Positions 17,380 to 25,970 of a stretch of DNA of 64,000 nucleotides are shown piece after piece (position 1 is the first letter of the stretch; each line of letters begins with the position of its first letter). A program made the translations under genes and the position numbers. This DNA comes from Paenibacillus cymbidii. GTDB lineage: Bacteria > Bacillota > Bacilli > Paenibacillales > NBRC-103111. The notes under the pieces are model-generated. The model was not told the DNA's origin. It did not search any database and saw nothing but the letters and a program-made list of their open reading frames with translations. Location of the stretch: assembly GCF_004764705.1 (NCBI RefSeq), contig NZ_SHLX01000024.1:87409-151408 (forward strand). Direction: 5' to 3'.

Positions 17380-18156
17380 TCACTTGCCCCCGAGTCGACC
17401 GGAAATGGACGCCGCGCAGCGTTTCACGGCGGCGGCGAGGGGCGCGATCCGCTCCGCCGTAATCACATCGGTCAAGCCGTTGATACTGACCGCTGCAATC
17501 ACATCGCCGGCATAGTTGCGAATCGGGGCGGCGATGCAGCGGGAGCCAAGACCCGCTTCTTCGTCGTCGAGCGCGTAGCCTTGCTCCCGCACAAGCCTCA
17601 GCTCCCGAAACAATGCTTCGGGAGAACCGATCGTGCGCGGCGTAAGGGCGGGCATGCCCAGTTTGTCCACGATGGCTTGCACGTCCGTTTCGTTCTTCCA
17701 CGCGACGAGGCACTTGCCGAGCGCGGAGCTGTGCACGTACGTGCGTTCGCCGAGCAGCGTATCGAGCCGCATCGAGCTGGACGGCGCGGCATGCCGCAAG
17801 TACAGCACCATGCCGTCGTACAAGGTCGCCAGATGGGCACGGACCTCCACTTCGTCGACAAGCTGCTGCAGGAACGGCTTGCTTTCGTCGACCAGGCTCG
17901 TTTCGTGCATGTACAACGTGCCCAGCTCGAGCAGCGACGGGCCGATCCAGTACCGTTCGCTCGACGGTTCGCGTTCGACATAGCCGCGCAGCTGCAGTGT
18001 CGCCAGCATCCGATGGACGCTGCTTTTGTGCACGCCGAGCATGTCGGCGATTTCGGTGATGCCGAGCGGCTTGCGCTCCTGCCGGAACAAGTCGAGAATC
18101 GCCAGCGCCCGATCCAGCGACTGGACGAAATAGTAGGGCGCATCCTTGTCTTTCAC
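17380..18156 (-). CDS. IclR-family transcriptional regulator (258 aa)
   Basis: A DNA-binding regulator of an adjacent catabolic gene. It starts with GTG at 18156, with AAAGGAGG upstream. Residues 10-70 form the IclR winged helix-turn-helix ('ALAILDLFRQERKPLGITEIADMLGVHKSSVHRMLATLQLRGYVE'). The C-terminal effector domain (about 80-258) shows 'HLATLYDGMVLYLRH', 'SSALGKCLVAW', 'REQGYALDDEEAGLGSRCIAAPIRN' and 'AAVSINGLTDVI', all family hallmarks. It lies 45 bases downstream of the amidohydrolase-aminotransferase fusion on the same strand, so it is probably its regulator. The effector is unknown. Confidence 0.93.
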   Translation of the reverse strand: MKDKDAPYYFVQSLDRALAILDLFRQERKPLGITEIADMLGVHKSSVHRMLATLQLRGYVEREPSSERYWIGPSLLELGTLYMHETSLVDESKPFLQQLVDEVEVRAHLATLYDGMVLYLRHAAPSSSMRLDTLLGERTYVHSSALGKCLVAWKNETDVQAIVDKLGMPALTPRTIGSPEALFRELRLVREQGYALDDEEAGLGSRCIAAPIRNYAGDVIAAVSINGLTDVITAERIAPLAAAVKRCAASISGRLGGK

Positions 18157-18201
18157 TGCGTAGTTTCCTCCTTTCGAACCGTGTGCCGGAAGGCCGGCTC
18201 G

Positions 18202-20541
18202 TCAGATGAGCCGCTGGAAGCCTTTCAGCGCAACGCCTCCGCGCATGCCGGCATCGATGTCGCCTTCCCGCAGCGTTTCGGCGATGACGGCGAACACTTC
18301 GCCGATCGCCGCATCGTACTTGTCGACGATGTCATCGTTGTGCGCAAGCGTCGGATAAATCGACGTGCCCGCAAGGAAGCCGCGGTCCAGCATCAGCTGC
18401 GTGTACAACGTGCGCAGCTTCTCCGCTTCCGCGTGGCGGAAGCTGAAATGGGCGAGGCATGGGTACATGTCACCCGTACGCACCGGCAAGCCGAGGCGGT
18501 CCGCATGCTGCCGCCAGCTCGCCAGGATGCGGCCGCCGACATGCGCGACATGCGCCGGCACGTCGGTTGCGGCCAGCTTGCGCAGCGTGGCGACAGCTGC
18601 GGCGGGGCCGACGCTTTCCGTCCAATAAGTGCTGCTGATGAACGAATCGTGCGCTCCTTGCATCGCGTCCGTGGTGCCGATGACCGCCCCGATCGGATGG
18701 CCGTTGCCGAGCGCCTTGGCGAAGACGGCGATGTCCGGGTTGACGCCGAAGCCGAGATGGGCGCCGCCGCGCTGCAGCCGGAAGCCGATCGTAATTTCGT
18801 CGAAAATAAGCAGCGCGCCGCAGCGCCGCGTCGTTTCGCGAACGAACGGCAAAAATCCGGGCTCCGGATCGCCGTTGCGGCACGGCTCCATGATGACGGC
18901 GGCCAGTTGGTCGCCGTACTGGTCGACGATGCGCTGCAGCGCATCGCGGTCGTTGTAGGCGAACGTCAGCGCCGTCGCCCGCAGCTCGCGGGGAACGCCA
19001 AGCGGGTTCAAGCCGTCCAGCAGATGGCCGCGCAGCGCGTCGCTTTCGCCCAGATTCGCCGCCAGGTACCAGTCCGGCCAGCCGTGATAGCCGCAGATGG
19101 CGATGACGGAGCGGTCCGTCGTGGCGCGCGCGATCCGCACCGCCACGGCACAACTGTCGCCGCCGCCGCGCGTGAAGCGGGCTTGCTCCGCCCACGGATG
19201 GAGCTCGCACAACATGTCCGCGAGTTCCACTTCCTCCGGCGGGTTGAGCGTGCTCATGCTGCCCAGATTGACCCGGCGCACGACCGCGCGGGTCACGTCG
19301 TCGTCGCGGTATCCGAGCAGACAGGCGCCGATCCCGTTCGTGGACATGTCGTAGAAATGATTGCCGTCCAAATCCCAAACCTCGCAGCCCCGCGCTTCGC
19401 GGAAGTAAGCCGGCCAGCGGCCCGGCGCCATATTTTCCGGACGTTTGCTGAGCAGCTGCACGCCGCCCGGGATGCGCGTTTTTGCGTAGGTGTAGAGCGA
19501 CTCCGTCACATTCCCCGGCTCTGGCAGCAGACCGACCAGACGGGCGCCATTCCTATAAAAGATATCGTCTTTATCCTCATCGTTCAACCCCAAATCGTTG
19601 ATCGCGGTGCGCAGCGCCCGCAGCGACTCGATGCCGGCCAGCACCGGATGCCCGAGATGGGCCGCCTTGTCCCAGTCGGCGATGAAGCTGTTGTCGAGCC
19701 AGACGAACCCGTCCCCGACCGTTACCGCCCTGCCGCGAATGTGCGAAACGGGGAAGTCGCTGCCCCACATCAGCTTGCGCGGGCCGAACTGCTGCAAAAT
19801 CACTTTGATCGCTTCCGGCTCGCAAATGCCCGACATATCGAAGAAGACGTTCTCCAGCCCGCGCAGCCCGGCGATTCCTTTCTCCGCGTTCGGGGCGTGG
19901 AAACAGCGCGCCGCATGCGCAAGAATGAGCTTCATCCGCGGATACCGCGTGCACAGGTCGCGAATTTCCCGCAAGTTGTCGGCGTCGGCAATTGCCCCGT
20001 CCTTGACCATGTGCAGCATGACGGACATGCCGCGTGCGTCGGCCTCCTCCCACATCCAGTCCGGGCAAAAGGCGTCAATCGACGACTGCCAGGTCGGCTT
20101 CTCTTTGCTGTATAGATGATAAATTTTGAAGCCGACGATTTGCGGATGGGTCAGATACGCGGCGACCGACTCCTTGCTGTCGTCCGGCGTCACGATGATC
20201 AGTCCGCGCGAGGCAGGTTCTTGTTCCAATTGGGCGATCAAATAATCGTTCTGCGCGCGCAGGTCCGCCGATAGCATCGGAATGGGAAAAAACAGCCCGC
20301 CCGTTAGCCGCTTCTCTCCCCCCATAAGCGGAGCCAAACACTCTCGCCACTTCTGAATGGTTGCATCCTCCGGCCCTTTCGACCAGAAGCCCGAGCCCGT
20401 CAAATGCAAATCCGCTTGCCTGTAAATGTGCGTGTGGCTGTCAAATATTCGCTCGGGCAAAAACGCTTCCAGTTCCTCGACCGCCTTGCGGTCGCGTTCG
20501 AGAACGACCCAGTCCGGGTTCGAATCCAGCTTCTTTTCCAT
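18202..20541 (-). CDS. Amidohydrolase-class III aminotransferase fusion protein (779 aa)
   Basis: Two enzymes in one reading frame. The ATG at 20541 has GGAGG at 20549-20553; in-frame codons further upstream lack such a site. Domain 1 (about 30-320) is a COG2159-type TIM-barrel metal-dependent hydrolase or decarboxylase, with HTH at 36-38, His at about 209 ('LILAHAAR') and Asp at about 262 ('MWGSDFP'). Domain 2 (about 345-779) is a fold-type I class III PLP aminotransferase close to glutamate-1-semialdehyde aminomutase. It has 'FDEITIGFR' (Asp 581) and the PLP lysine 609 in 'VFAKALGNGHPIG'. Both active sites look intact. The fusion suggests that the hydrolase product passes to the aminotransferase, or the reverse, but no substrate can be named. 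It is followed by an IclR gene and preceded by a promoter. Confidence 0.88.
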   Translation of the reverse strand: MEKKLDSNPDWVVLERDRKAVEELEAFLPERIFDSHTHIYRQADLHLTGSGFWSKGPEDATIQKWRECLAPLMGGEKRLTGGLFFPIPMLSADLRAQNDYLIAQLEQEPASRGLIIVTPDDSKESVAAYLTHPQIVGFKIYHLYSKEKPTWQSSIDAFCPDWMWEEADARGMSVMLHMVKDGAIADADNLREIRDLCTRYPRMKLILAHAARCFHAPNAEKGIAGLRGLENVFFDMSGICEPEAIKVILQQFGPRKLMWGSDFPVSHIRGRAVTVGDGFVWLDNSFIADWDKAAHLGHPVLAGIESLRALRTAINDLGLNDEDKDDIFYRNGARLVGLLPEPGNVTESLYTYAKTRIPGGVQLLSKRPENMAPGRWPAYFREARGCEVWDLDGNHFYDMSTNGIGACLLGYRDDDVTRAVVRRVNLGSMSTLNPPEEVELADMLCELHPWAEQARFTRGGGDSCAVAVRIARATTDRSVIAICGYHGWPDWYLAANLGESDALRGHLLDGLNPLGVPRELRATALTFAYNDRDALQRIVDQYGDQLAAVIMEPCRNGDPEPGFLPFVRETTRRCGALLIFDEITIGFRLQRGGAHLGFGVNPDIAVFAKALGNGHPIGAVIGTTDAMQGAHDSFISSTYWTESVGPAAAVATLRKLAATDVPAHVAHVGGRILASWRQHADRLGLPVRTGDMYPCLAHFSFRHAEAEKLRTLYTQLMLDRGFLAGTSIYPTLAHNDDIVDKYDAAIGEVFAVIAETLREGDIDAGMRGGVALKGFQRLI

Positions 20542-20608
20542 CGTCGAGCCTCCGTTGTCTCTTATAGTAGAACGTAGTTTCACAATACGAGAAAAACGAT
20601 ACGAATCG

Positions 20609-20637
20609 ATCATAATATACGGATCGTTGCCTGTAAA
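20609..20637 (-). promoter_or_regulatory. Candidate sigma-A promoter of the amidohydrolase-aminotransferase gene
   Basis: On the minus strand TTTACA (20637-20632) and TATGAT (20614-20609) are separated by exactly 17 bases, about 68 bases before the start codon. CGTATYG-like words just downstream could be an IclR site, but this is speculative. Confidence 0.5.
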
Positions 20638-20726
20638 CAACAACTTTGGTGAAAGCTATAATCGGTTGGCTGGATTCGAATCGCGACGCCGAGGCTGTTG
20701 TAACATCATGCCGGGGGGGTAACGAA

Positions 20727-20917
20727 AATAACCAATGAAAAATGGCTTATTCACTCGATTTGGCCCGCCTCGTCGAAAATAACCAGTGAAAACAGGGCCT
20801 ATTTGCTTCGCCAAGCCGCAAATCGGGCCATTTAGCTGAAATAGCCAGTGATTTCACTGGCTATTTCTTCGATGTCGTCTATTTTAGGTCCAATAAGCAA
20901 TAAAACATGGCCTATTT
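20727..20917 (+). repeat. Four-hairpin interspersed repeat, copy A
   Basis: Four imperfect palindromes in tandem, each about 25 bases, at 20727-20751, 20778-20804, 20840-20865 and 20892-20915. They share the plan AATAGCCA...TGGCTATT. The third unit is a perfect palindrome with arms AATAGCCAGTGA and TCACTGGCTATT around a TT centre. Copies B, C and D lie at 35303, 47047 and 63809 in the same orientation and unit order. Copy A fills the 3' flank of the minus-strand QorB-like gene. No gene is present in 20542-20947. Confidence 0.85.
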
Positions 20918-20947
20918 CAGCCGGAAATAAATGAACAGCGATCCGCG

Positions 20948-21763
20948 TTACGGTGCAAGCAACTCCTTTACGCTTTCCCTCAGTGTCGTGATCGGACGCC
21001 CCAGCAGATGCACGAGATCGTCAGATGTGGAAGAGGTGTCGATCCTGGAGAGAAACCCGTAAATCCAGTGACGAACCGAGGAGTCATGCTGCACGGCGAC
21101 CGGCCGGCCGGAAAGTTCGGACAAGATGGCGGCCAAGTCGGCAAAGTTCCATGTGCCCGGCGCCGTGAGCTCGTAGGTGCGGTTGTGGTGTTCACCGGGT
21201 GCGGCAAGCACGGCGGCGATCGCCTCGGCCAGATCGCGACGCGTCACCGAATGAAAAGACCAGTCGCCGGGGGCGACGTCGAGCCGCCCTTTGCTGATTG
21301 CCGCCGGCAAATCGAGCGCTTGGACAAAGTCGGTATACAGCGCATTGCGCAAAAACGTAAACGGCATTCCCGCCGCACGAATCGCATATTCGGTAGCCAA
21401 ATGCATCCAAACGGGCGAACAGGCCCCCCGCTCGGGAAAAGCAAACCCGGTGTAGAGCAAATGTTCCACCTTCGATTGTTTCGCCGCTTCGATGACATGG
21501 GCGTGTTGGCGCAGGCGAATCGTATCGTCGTGATGCGGGCTGGAAATCATCAGCAGGCGGGTGGCTCCCGCGAACGCCGCCGCCAACGATTCGGGCCGGT
21601 CGTAATCGCAATATCGGACCTCTATTCCTTGCGCTTCATACGGTTTGCCGGGATCGAGCCGGCGCACGCAAGCAACGATTTGCTGCGCGGGCACTTGCTC
21701 CAGCAGCCGTTCAATAATGAGACGGCCCAACTTGCCAGTAGCGCCGGTTATTACGATGGACAC
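20948..21763 (-). CDS. NmrA/QorB-like NAD(P)H-dependent oxidoreductase (271 aa)
   Basis: An atypical short-chain dehydrogenase of the NmrA / quinone oxidoreductase type 2 group. It starts with GTG at 21763. The NADP-binding motif is at the N-terminus ('VITGATGKLGRLIIERLLEQ', GxxGxxG). 'VACVRRLDP' follows the second strand, 'RLLMISSP' the fourth, and 'HLLYTGFAFPERG' occupies the active-site strand without a canonical YxxxK. 'MPFTFLRNALYTDF' is typical of QorB-like proteins. The likely role is cytoplasmic reduction of quinones or other electrophiles. It lies downstream of a marR gene, and the same palindrome as in front of marR lies 33 bases before its start, so MarR repression relieved by an electrophile is likely. 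Confidence 0.88.
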   Translation of the reverse strand: MSIVITGATGKLGRLIIERLLEQVPAQQIVACVRRLDPGKPYEAQGIEVRYCDYDRPESLAAAFAGATRLLMISSPHHDDTIRLRQHAHVIEAAKQSKVEHLLYTGFAFPERGACSPVWMHLATEYAIRAAGMPFTFLRNALYTDFVQALDLPAAISKGRLDVAPGDWSFHSVTRRDLAEAIAAVLAAPGEHHNRTYELTAPGTWNFADLAAILSELSGRPVAVQHDSSVRHWIYGFLSRIDTSSTSDDLVHLLGRPITTLRESVKELLAP

Positions 21764-21795
21764 GAACGATCATCCTTCCTTGGGGTTGCATTTTA

Positions 21796-21809
21796 GTTAA
21801 GGGCTTAAC
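21796..21809. promoter_or_regulatory. Palindromic MarR-type operator in front of the QorB-like gene
   Basis: The sequence GTTAAGGGCTTAAC is identical, apart from its central two bases, to the site at 22330-22343. It lies 33 bases upstream of the oxidoreductase start. Confidence 0.75.
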
Positions 21810-21864
21810 AAAATAGCCGCGCCTCAGTATGCGTAAATGCCAATAGTTTCCGCTCGGAGAGCGG

Positions 21865-22308
21865 TTATTTCAATTTGTGCAACAGCATCAGAAGCTGGTG
21901 CAGTTCCTGCTCGTCCAGCGCTTGCATTTTTGACGCCACACATTGGCGATTCTCCGGCAAGTGCAGCAGCAGCAGGCTTTGCCCTTCCGGCGTAATCGAG
22001 ATGACCCACTTTCGCCCGTCAAGAGGGTGGGCTTCGCGGCGAAGATAGCCTTCGTTTTCCAGCGGGGTGAGCAGCAGGCTGATGTTCGATTTGGTGACGC
22101 CGATTTTGCGGGCGAGCGTCGAGGGGAGCACAGTCCCGCCTTCCTTCATGATTTCAACCAAAATACGGATTCGAGCTCCGTTGATCCCCCGGGCCTGCCA
22201 ATATTTCTCCGAGACGTCGACCAGCTTGGCCGTCGTTTCCACCAGCGCAAAGAACGCCCGATTCGGCAGCGGCAAGTCTAGCACGTAGTCCTGCAGGTCC
22301 TTTGCCAA
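21865..22308 (-). CDS. MarR-family transcriptional regulator (147 aa)
   Basis: A winged-helix dimeric repressor. The frame is open to a GTG at 22326, but AGGTGGTG lies just after that codon and 9 bases before an in-frame TTG at 22308, which I prefer. The HTH is 'LPSTLARKIGVTKSNISLLLTPLENEGYLRREAHPLDGRKWVISITPEGQ' (about 55-105), with the wing 'DGRKW' typical of MarR. Helices before and after form the dimer interface. The upstream promoter (TTGACA, 17 bases, TAAAGT) is followed by the palindrome GTTAAGTGCTTAAC over the expected transcription start, which suggests autorepression. The downstream QorB-like gene carries the same site and is probably its target. Confidence 0.9.
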   Translation of the reverse strand: MAKDLQDYVLDLPLPNRAFFALVETTAKLVDVSEKYWQARGINGARIRILVEIMKEGGTVLPSTLARKIGVTKSNISLLLTPLENEGYLRREAHPLDGRKWVISITPEGQSLLLLHLPENRQCVASKMQALDEQELHQLLMLLHKLK

Positions 22309-22329
22309 AGGCGCACACCACCTCACATA

Positions 22330-22343
22330 GTTAAGTGCTTAAC
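22330..22343. promoter_or_regulatory. Palindromic MarR-type operator in front of marR
   Basis: GTTAAGTGCTTAAC lies 7 bases downstream of the -10 box, overlapping the predicted start of transcription. It has the same half-sites as 21796-21809. Confidence 0.78.
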
Positions 22344-22350
22344 CAAAATC

Positions 22351-22379
22351 ACTTTACTACTGCCGATACAATTTGTCAA
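22351..22379 (-). promoter_or_regulatory. Sigma-A promoter of the marR gene
   Basis: On the minus strand a consensus TTGACA (22379-22374) and TAAAGT (22356-22351) are 17 bases apart, directly followed by the palindromic operator. Confidence 0.75.
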
Positions 22380-22477
22380 ACCCGTTTCGAGCGTGGCATT
22401 TTTTCCACCAACATCCGAGCGCCGCCTTGCTGATGGCCCAGGACGATTGAACCGGAGCGTTTGCTTCGCGGTTGTTC

Positions 22478-22504
22478 TCCCCCGTTTGGGGGATTTTTTT
22501 TTCG
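22478..22504 (+). terminator. Intrinsic terminator with no obvious upstream gene
   Basis: TCCCCC-GTTT-GGGGGA followed by a run of ten T lies 139 bases before the large secreted-protein gene. The only gene upstream is divergent, so this ends an unseen short RNA or acts as an attenuator in the leader of the gene at 22643. A weaker hairpin (AACCG...CGGTT) directly precedes it. No open frame or known riboswitch core was recognised in 22380-22477. Confidence 0.75.
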
Positions 22505-22642
22505 CCGCAATCATCTTACAGTATAGGAGGAAAGTAGCGTAATCGTCGTACAAAACAGGACCAAAGACGTATATTTCCGCAATCCGTAGTCGGGGGATAT
22601 CCGTCACGGCGAAACCGGTAGAAAGGCATGTGAACACGAAGC

Positions 22643-25600
22643 ATGGTCAGACGTTTGTTCTCGTTTGCATTAATCATTTTCTTGCTGGCGGGCATGATGC
22701 CGGTCGGTGCGCTGGCCGACACCGTTGACAATTGGACGGTTCGCAGTCCGTTGCCCACCGGGCAAAGTCTGTACGGCGTCGCGTATGGCAACGGAGTGTA
22801 TGTGTCGGTGGGGATCGGCGGCACAGCCATGACCTCCGCAGACGGCGCGAATTGGACCATCCACGCGTCGGGTATCGAAAGCAATACGATGCTGTTTAGC
22901 GTCACCTACGGCAACGGCTTGTTTGTGGCGGTAGGCTGGGCCGGCAAAATTTTCACCTCTCCCGACGGGGTGAACTGGACCAGCCGCACGTCGGGCAGCG
23001 GGGAATATTTGTATAATGTCACGTACGGCAACGGACTGTTCGTGGCGTCAGGCAGCTCGGACGTGATTACGACTTCCGCCGACGGCATCACCTGGACCGT
23101 TCGTTCGTCGGGCAATTTCGCCAATTCGTTTCAGAGTGCCTTGTACGCGAACGGTATGTTTGTGGCGGTTGGCATGAGCGGCTTGCTCAAAACGTCGAGC
23201 AACGGAACGAGCTGGACCTCCCGCTCGTCCGGCACCACGAACCATTTTCGCAGCATCACTTACGGCAGCGGCAATTTTGTGGCCGTCGGCGACAGCGGCA
23301 TGATCATGACCTCCTCCAACGGAACAAGCTGGACGAGCCGCTCGTCCGGCACAACAACCAGTTTGATCGGCGTCACATATGGCAACGGCATGTACGTGGC
23401 GGTCGGCAACAACGGGGTGATTGTCACCTCCGGCAATGGCACGGATTGGACAAGCCGCACGTCCGGCACGACGAATTATTTGTTGGGGGTTGCCTTCCTG
23501 AACGGCATGTACGTGGCGGTAGGGTTATACGGATCGGTGCTGACGTCCGCCGACGGCATAAACTGGACGAGCCATATGTCGGGAACAACGGTCGACCTGT
23601 TCGGCATCGCATACGGCGACGGCCAATACGTAGCGGTCGGCCAAAGCGGGGAGATCGTCACCTCCGGAGACGGGTTGACCTGGAATCCATTCACCGTCAA
23701 TTCGAGCATGCAGTTCCAACGGGTTGTGTACGGCAGCGGGCAGTTCGTGGCGATTGGTTACTCGGGATTGATCGCAACGTCCGCCGACGGAACGAACTGG
23801 ACAAGCCGCACCTCGGGCACCAGTGCCCATTTGGCAGGCGTCGCGTACGGCAACGGCAAATACGTGGCGGTAGGTCAAAGCGGCGCGTTTACGACCTCCG
23901 GCAACGGCGTGAGCTGGACGGGCGGCACGTCGGGCACGAGCTATTTGCGCGGGGTCGCCTACGGCAATAACGGCAACGACGGCCTGTTCGTGGCGGTCGG
24001 GGACGCAGGGACGATCAAAACATCCGGCGACGGGTCAAGCTGGACGAACCGTACTTCGGGCACCGGCAACAACCTATACGGCGTGGCGTATGGCAACGGG
24101 CGGTTCGTGGCGCTCGAAACGAACGGGGCCATCCGCACCTCCGGAGACGGCGTCAACTGGACGACCGGCTCGACCGGCATCGCCCAGTATCTGGGCGCCA
24201 TCTCGTATGGCAACGGCCTGTTCATGGCAGTGGGCGACGGCGGGGCGATCGTCTCTTCGGCCGACGGGGTCAATTGGACGCGCCGCACTTCGAATGCGAC
24301 GCAACAGCTGAACGGCATCGTCGCCGGCAACGGCACGAATGTGGCCGTGGGCGCAAGGGGAACGATCGTGCAATCGGCTGCAACCGCCAAACCGGCGAAC
24401 AACAGCGTCGCCGCCAGCCCGGTCAGCGTCGCCGCCGGCGCGGCGGTGACGTTGACCGCAAGCGGGGACCGGCAGTCCGCGGCGGCGCCGGCGAACGGCG
24501 ACGAACGGTATGTGCCAAGCGGCTGGACATCGACGGAGAGCGACAAGTCGGGCACGTTCAGCCTAAACGCAGGCAGTTACACCGCCGTTTATACGCCCGC
24601 GGCTGCCAACGAGAACGGCTACACGGTGACCGTCACGTTCACGAAACAAGTGTGGAACGGCAACGCCTGGGAGGATACGTCGACTACGGATACGAAAACC
24701 GCAACGGTTGCGGTAAGCGTGCAGCCGCACGCCGTCACTTACGACGGCAATGGCCAGACGGCCGGCACGGTACCGGCGGACGGCAGCGTCTATCGGCAGG
24801 GCGATTCGGTAACAGTTCTCGGCAATACGGGCCACTTGACCCGGGCAGGCTATACGTTCGCGGGGTGGAATACGGCCGCCGACGGCAGCGGCAACAACTA
24901 TGCGGCCGACGGCACAGCCACGCTTGTAATGGGAGCGGACGCCGTCACCTTGTACGCCAAGTGGGTGAAGGAAGACGGGACACAGGCCGGAGCAATCGCG
25001 GGCATCTCGCTGGACGCAACGAAGTATACGCTCGCGGTCGGCGGGATGCATACGACAATCATGCGAACGAACGATGCCGACAACAGCTCGGCGGCGATCG
25101 CTTCGGGCAACGTGACGTTCGTATCGTCGAATGCGGCGGTGGCGACGGTCGACGCCGGCGGCGTCGTCACCGGCATAGCCAAAGGCACGGCAACGATCGG
25201 CGCCAGCTATACGACCGGCGGCAAGACGTACAAACGGTACGCGACGGTCGCCGTCGATCCGAAGGCACCGGCGTTCGCCGAGAAGGGCGAGCGGAAAACA
25301 GGCGCCGTTCACATCAGCGTCGTGGATCCGGACAACAAGCCGGTGCCGGACGCCGTTGTCAAAATTTCGCAAGGCGGCAAAGTATGGCCGCTTGCCCGAA
25401 CGGACGGCGACGGGCGATTGCTGGCGTACGTGCCGGCCGGTACGTACAACGTGCTGGTGTATGCGACGAACGGCAGCACCCTGCAAAACTTCGCGGCAAC
25501 GAAGCTGAAAGTGCCGGCCGGCCAGCGCGCCGAGCCGTTGGCGCCGCAGCGGCTGGTGGCCGGTTCGGTGGCGTTCGGCGTTGCCACGGCGAGCGGGACG

Positions 25601-25834
25601 GACAAGCAGCTGACCGGCACGGCACCCGCCGGCGCGACGATTGTCGCACGCGACGGCGAAGTGACGCTCGGCACGGCGAAGGCGAACAAGTCGGGGCAAT
25701 TCAAGCTCAAGCTGAAATCGCCGCAGCCGGGCAAAACGCTTGCCGTAACCGCAGTCGACGCTTATGAAAATGAGCAGACAGTCGATGTCGAAGTGCCGGA
25801 AGTTGCCGCCGCAACGCCGACCGGCAAGCGGTGA
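22643..25834 (+). CDS. Secreted protein with 14 propeller-like repeats, InlB-type, BIG2 and Ig-like domains (1063 aa)
   Basis: Exported by a signal peptide (1-25, 'LFSFALIIFLLAGMMPVGALA'). Residues 29-576 hold fourteen repeats of about 40 residues, each with 'GVxYGNGxFVAVG' and 'TSxDGxxWTxRTSG'. The S-x-D-G-x-x-W core is like the Asp-box of sialidase-type beta-propellers, so two seven-bladed propellers are plausible. Next come a beta-rich region (577-690), a Listeria-Bacteroides (InlB B-type) repeat ('YTFAGWNTAADGSGNNY...TLYAKW', 698-774), a BIG2 domain ('VTFVSSNAAVATVDAGGVVTGIAKGTATI', about 783-872), a carboxypeptidase-regulatory-like domain (885-963) and a bacterial Ig domain (973-1053). 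It has no SLH or LPXTG anchor, so it may be released. The ribosome-binding site is weak. Function unknown, probably adhesive. Confidence 0.85.
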   Translation: MVRRLFSFALIIFLLAGMMPVGALADTVDNWTVRSPLPTGQSLYGVAYGNGVYVSVGIGGTAMTSADGANWTIHASGIESNTMLFSVTYGNGLFVAVGWAGKIFTSPDGVNWTSRTSGSGEYLYNVTYGNGLFVASGSSDVITTSADGITWTVRSSGNFANSFQSALYANGMFVAVGMSGLLKTSSNGTSWTSRSSGTTNHFRSITYGSGNFVAVGDSGMIMTSSNGTSWTSRSSGTTTSLIGVTYGNGMYVAVGNNGVIVTSGNGTDWTSRTSGTTNYLLGVAFLNGMYVAVGLYGSVLTSADGINWTSHMSGTTVDLFGIAYGDGQYVAVGQSGEIVTSGDGLTWNPFTVNSSMQFQRVVYGSGQFVAIGYSGLIATSADGTNWTSRTSGTSAHLAGVAYGNGKYVAVGQSGAFTTSGNGVSWTGGTSGTSYLRGVAYGNNGNDGLFVAVGDAGTIKTSGDGSSWTNRTSGTGNNLYGVAYGNGRFVALETNGAIRTSGDGVNWTTGSTGIAQYLGAISYGNGLFMAVGDGGAIVSSADGVNWTRRTSNATQQLNGIVAGNGTNVAVGARGTIVQSAATAKPANNSVAASPVSVAAGAAVTLTASGDRQSAAAPANGDERYVPSGWTSTESDKSGTFSLNAGSYTAVYTPAAANENGYTVTVTFTKQVWNGNAWEDTSTTDTKTATVAVSVQPHAVTYDGNGQTAGTVPADGSVYRQGDSVTVLGNTGHLTRAGYTFAGWNTAADGSGNNYAADGTATLVMGADAVTLYAKWVKEDGTQAGAIAGISLDATKYTLAVGGMHTTIMRTNDADNSSAAIASGNVTFVSSNAAVATVDAGGVVTGIAKGTATIGASYTTGGKTYKRYATVAVDPKAPAFAEKGERKTGAVHISVVDPDNKPVPDAVVKISQGGKVWPLARTDGDGRLLAYVPAGTYNVLVYATNGSTLQNFAATKLKVPAGQRAEPLAPQRLVAGSVAFGVATASGTDKQLTGTAPAGATIVARDGEVTLGTAKANKSGQFKLKLKSPQPGKTLAVTAVDAYENEQTVDVEVPEVAAATPTGKR

Positions 25835-25970
25835 TCGGCAAGCACGAAATGATTAAGGCCGCCTTCAAGCCGGTTCCCGGCTTGGGGACGGTCTTTGGCA
25901 TGTCGGATGCCGCCATCCGTATGGTATGATAGGGGAAATGCCGGATGCCAACCTTGATGCGGGTGATAGG

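Noticed and set aside
17266..20115. 949-codon open frame on the plus strand
   Set aside because: It runs antisense through the IclR and amidohydrolase-aminotransferase genes, starts at a poor site and has low-complexity Arg/Ala-rich content. It is a shadow caused by GC-rich codon use.
22380..22477. Possible cyclic di-GMP or other known riboswitch before the secreted-protein gene
   Set aside because: I could not find the conserved core of any known riboswitch class there, so only the terminator and a possible unknown RNA are reported.
22730..24370. Regular repeats resembling an array such as CRISPR
   Set aside because: The period of about 120-130 bases is in frame, encodes a conserved protein repeat and has no separate spacers. 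It is part of a coding sequence.
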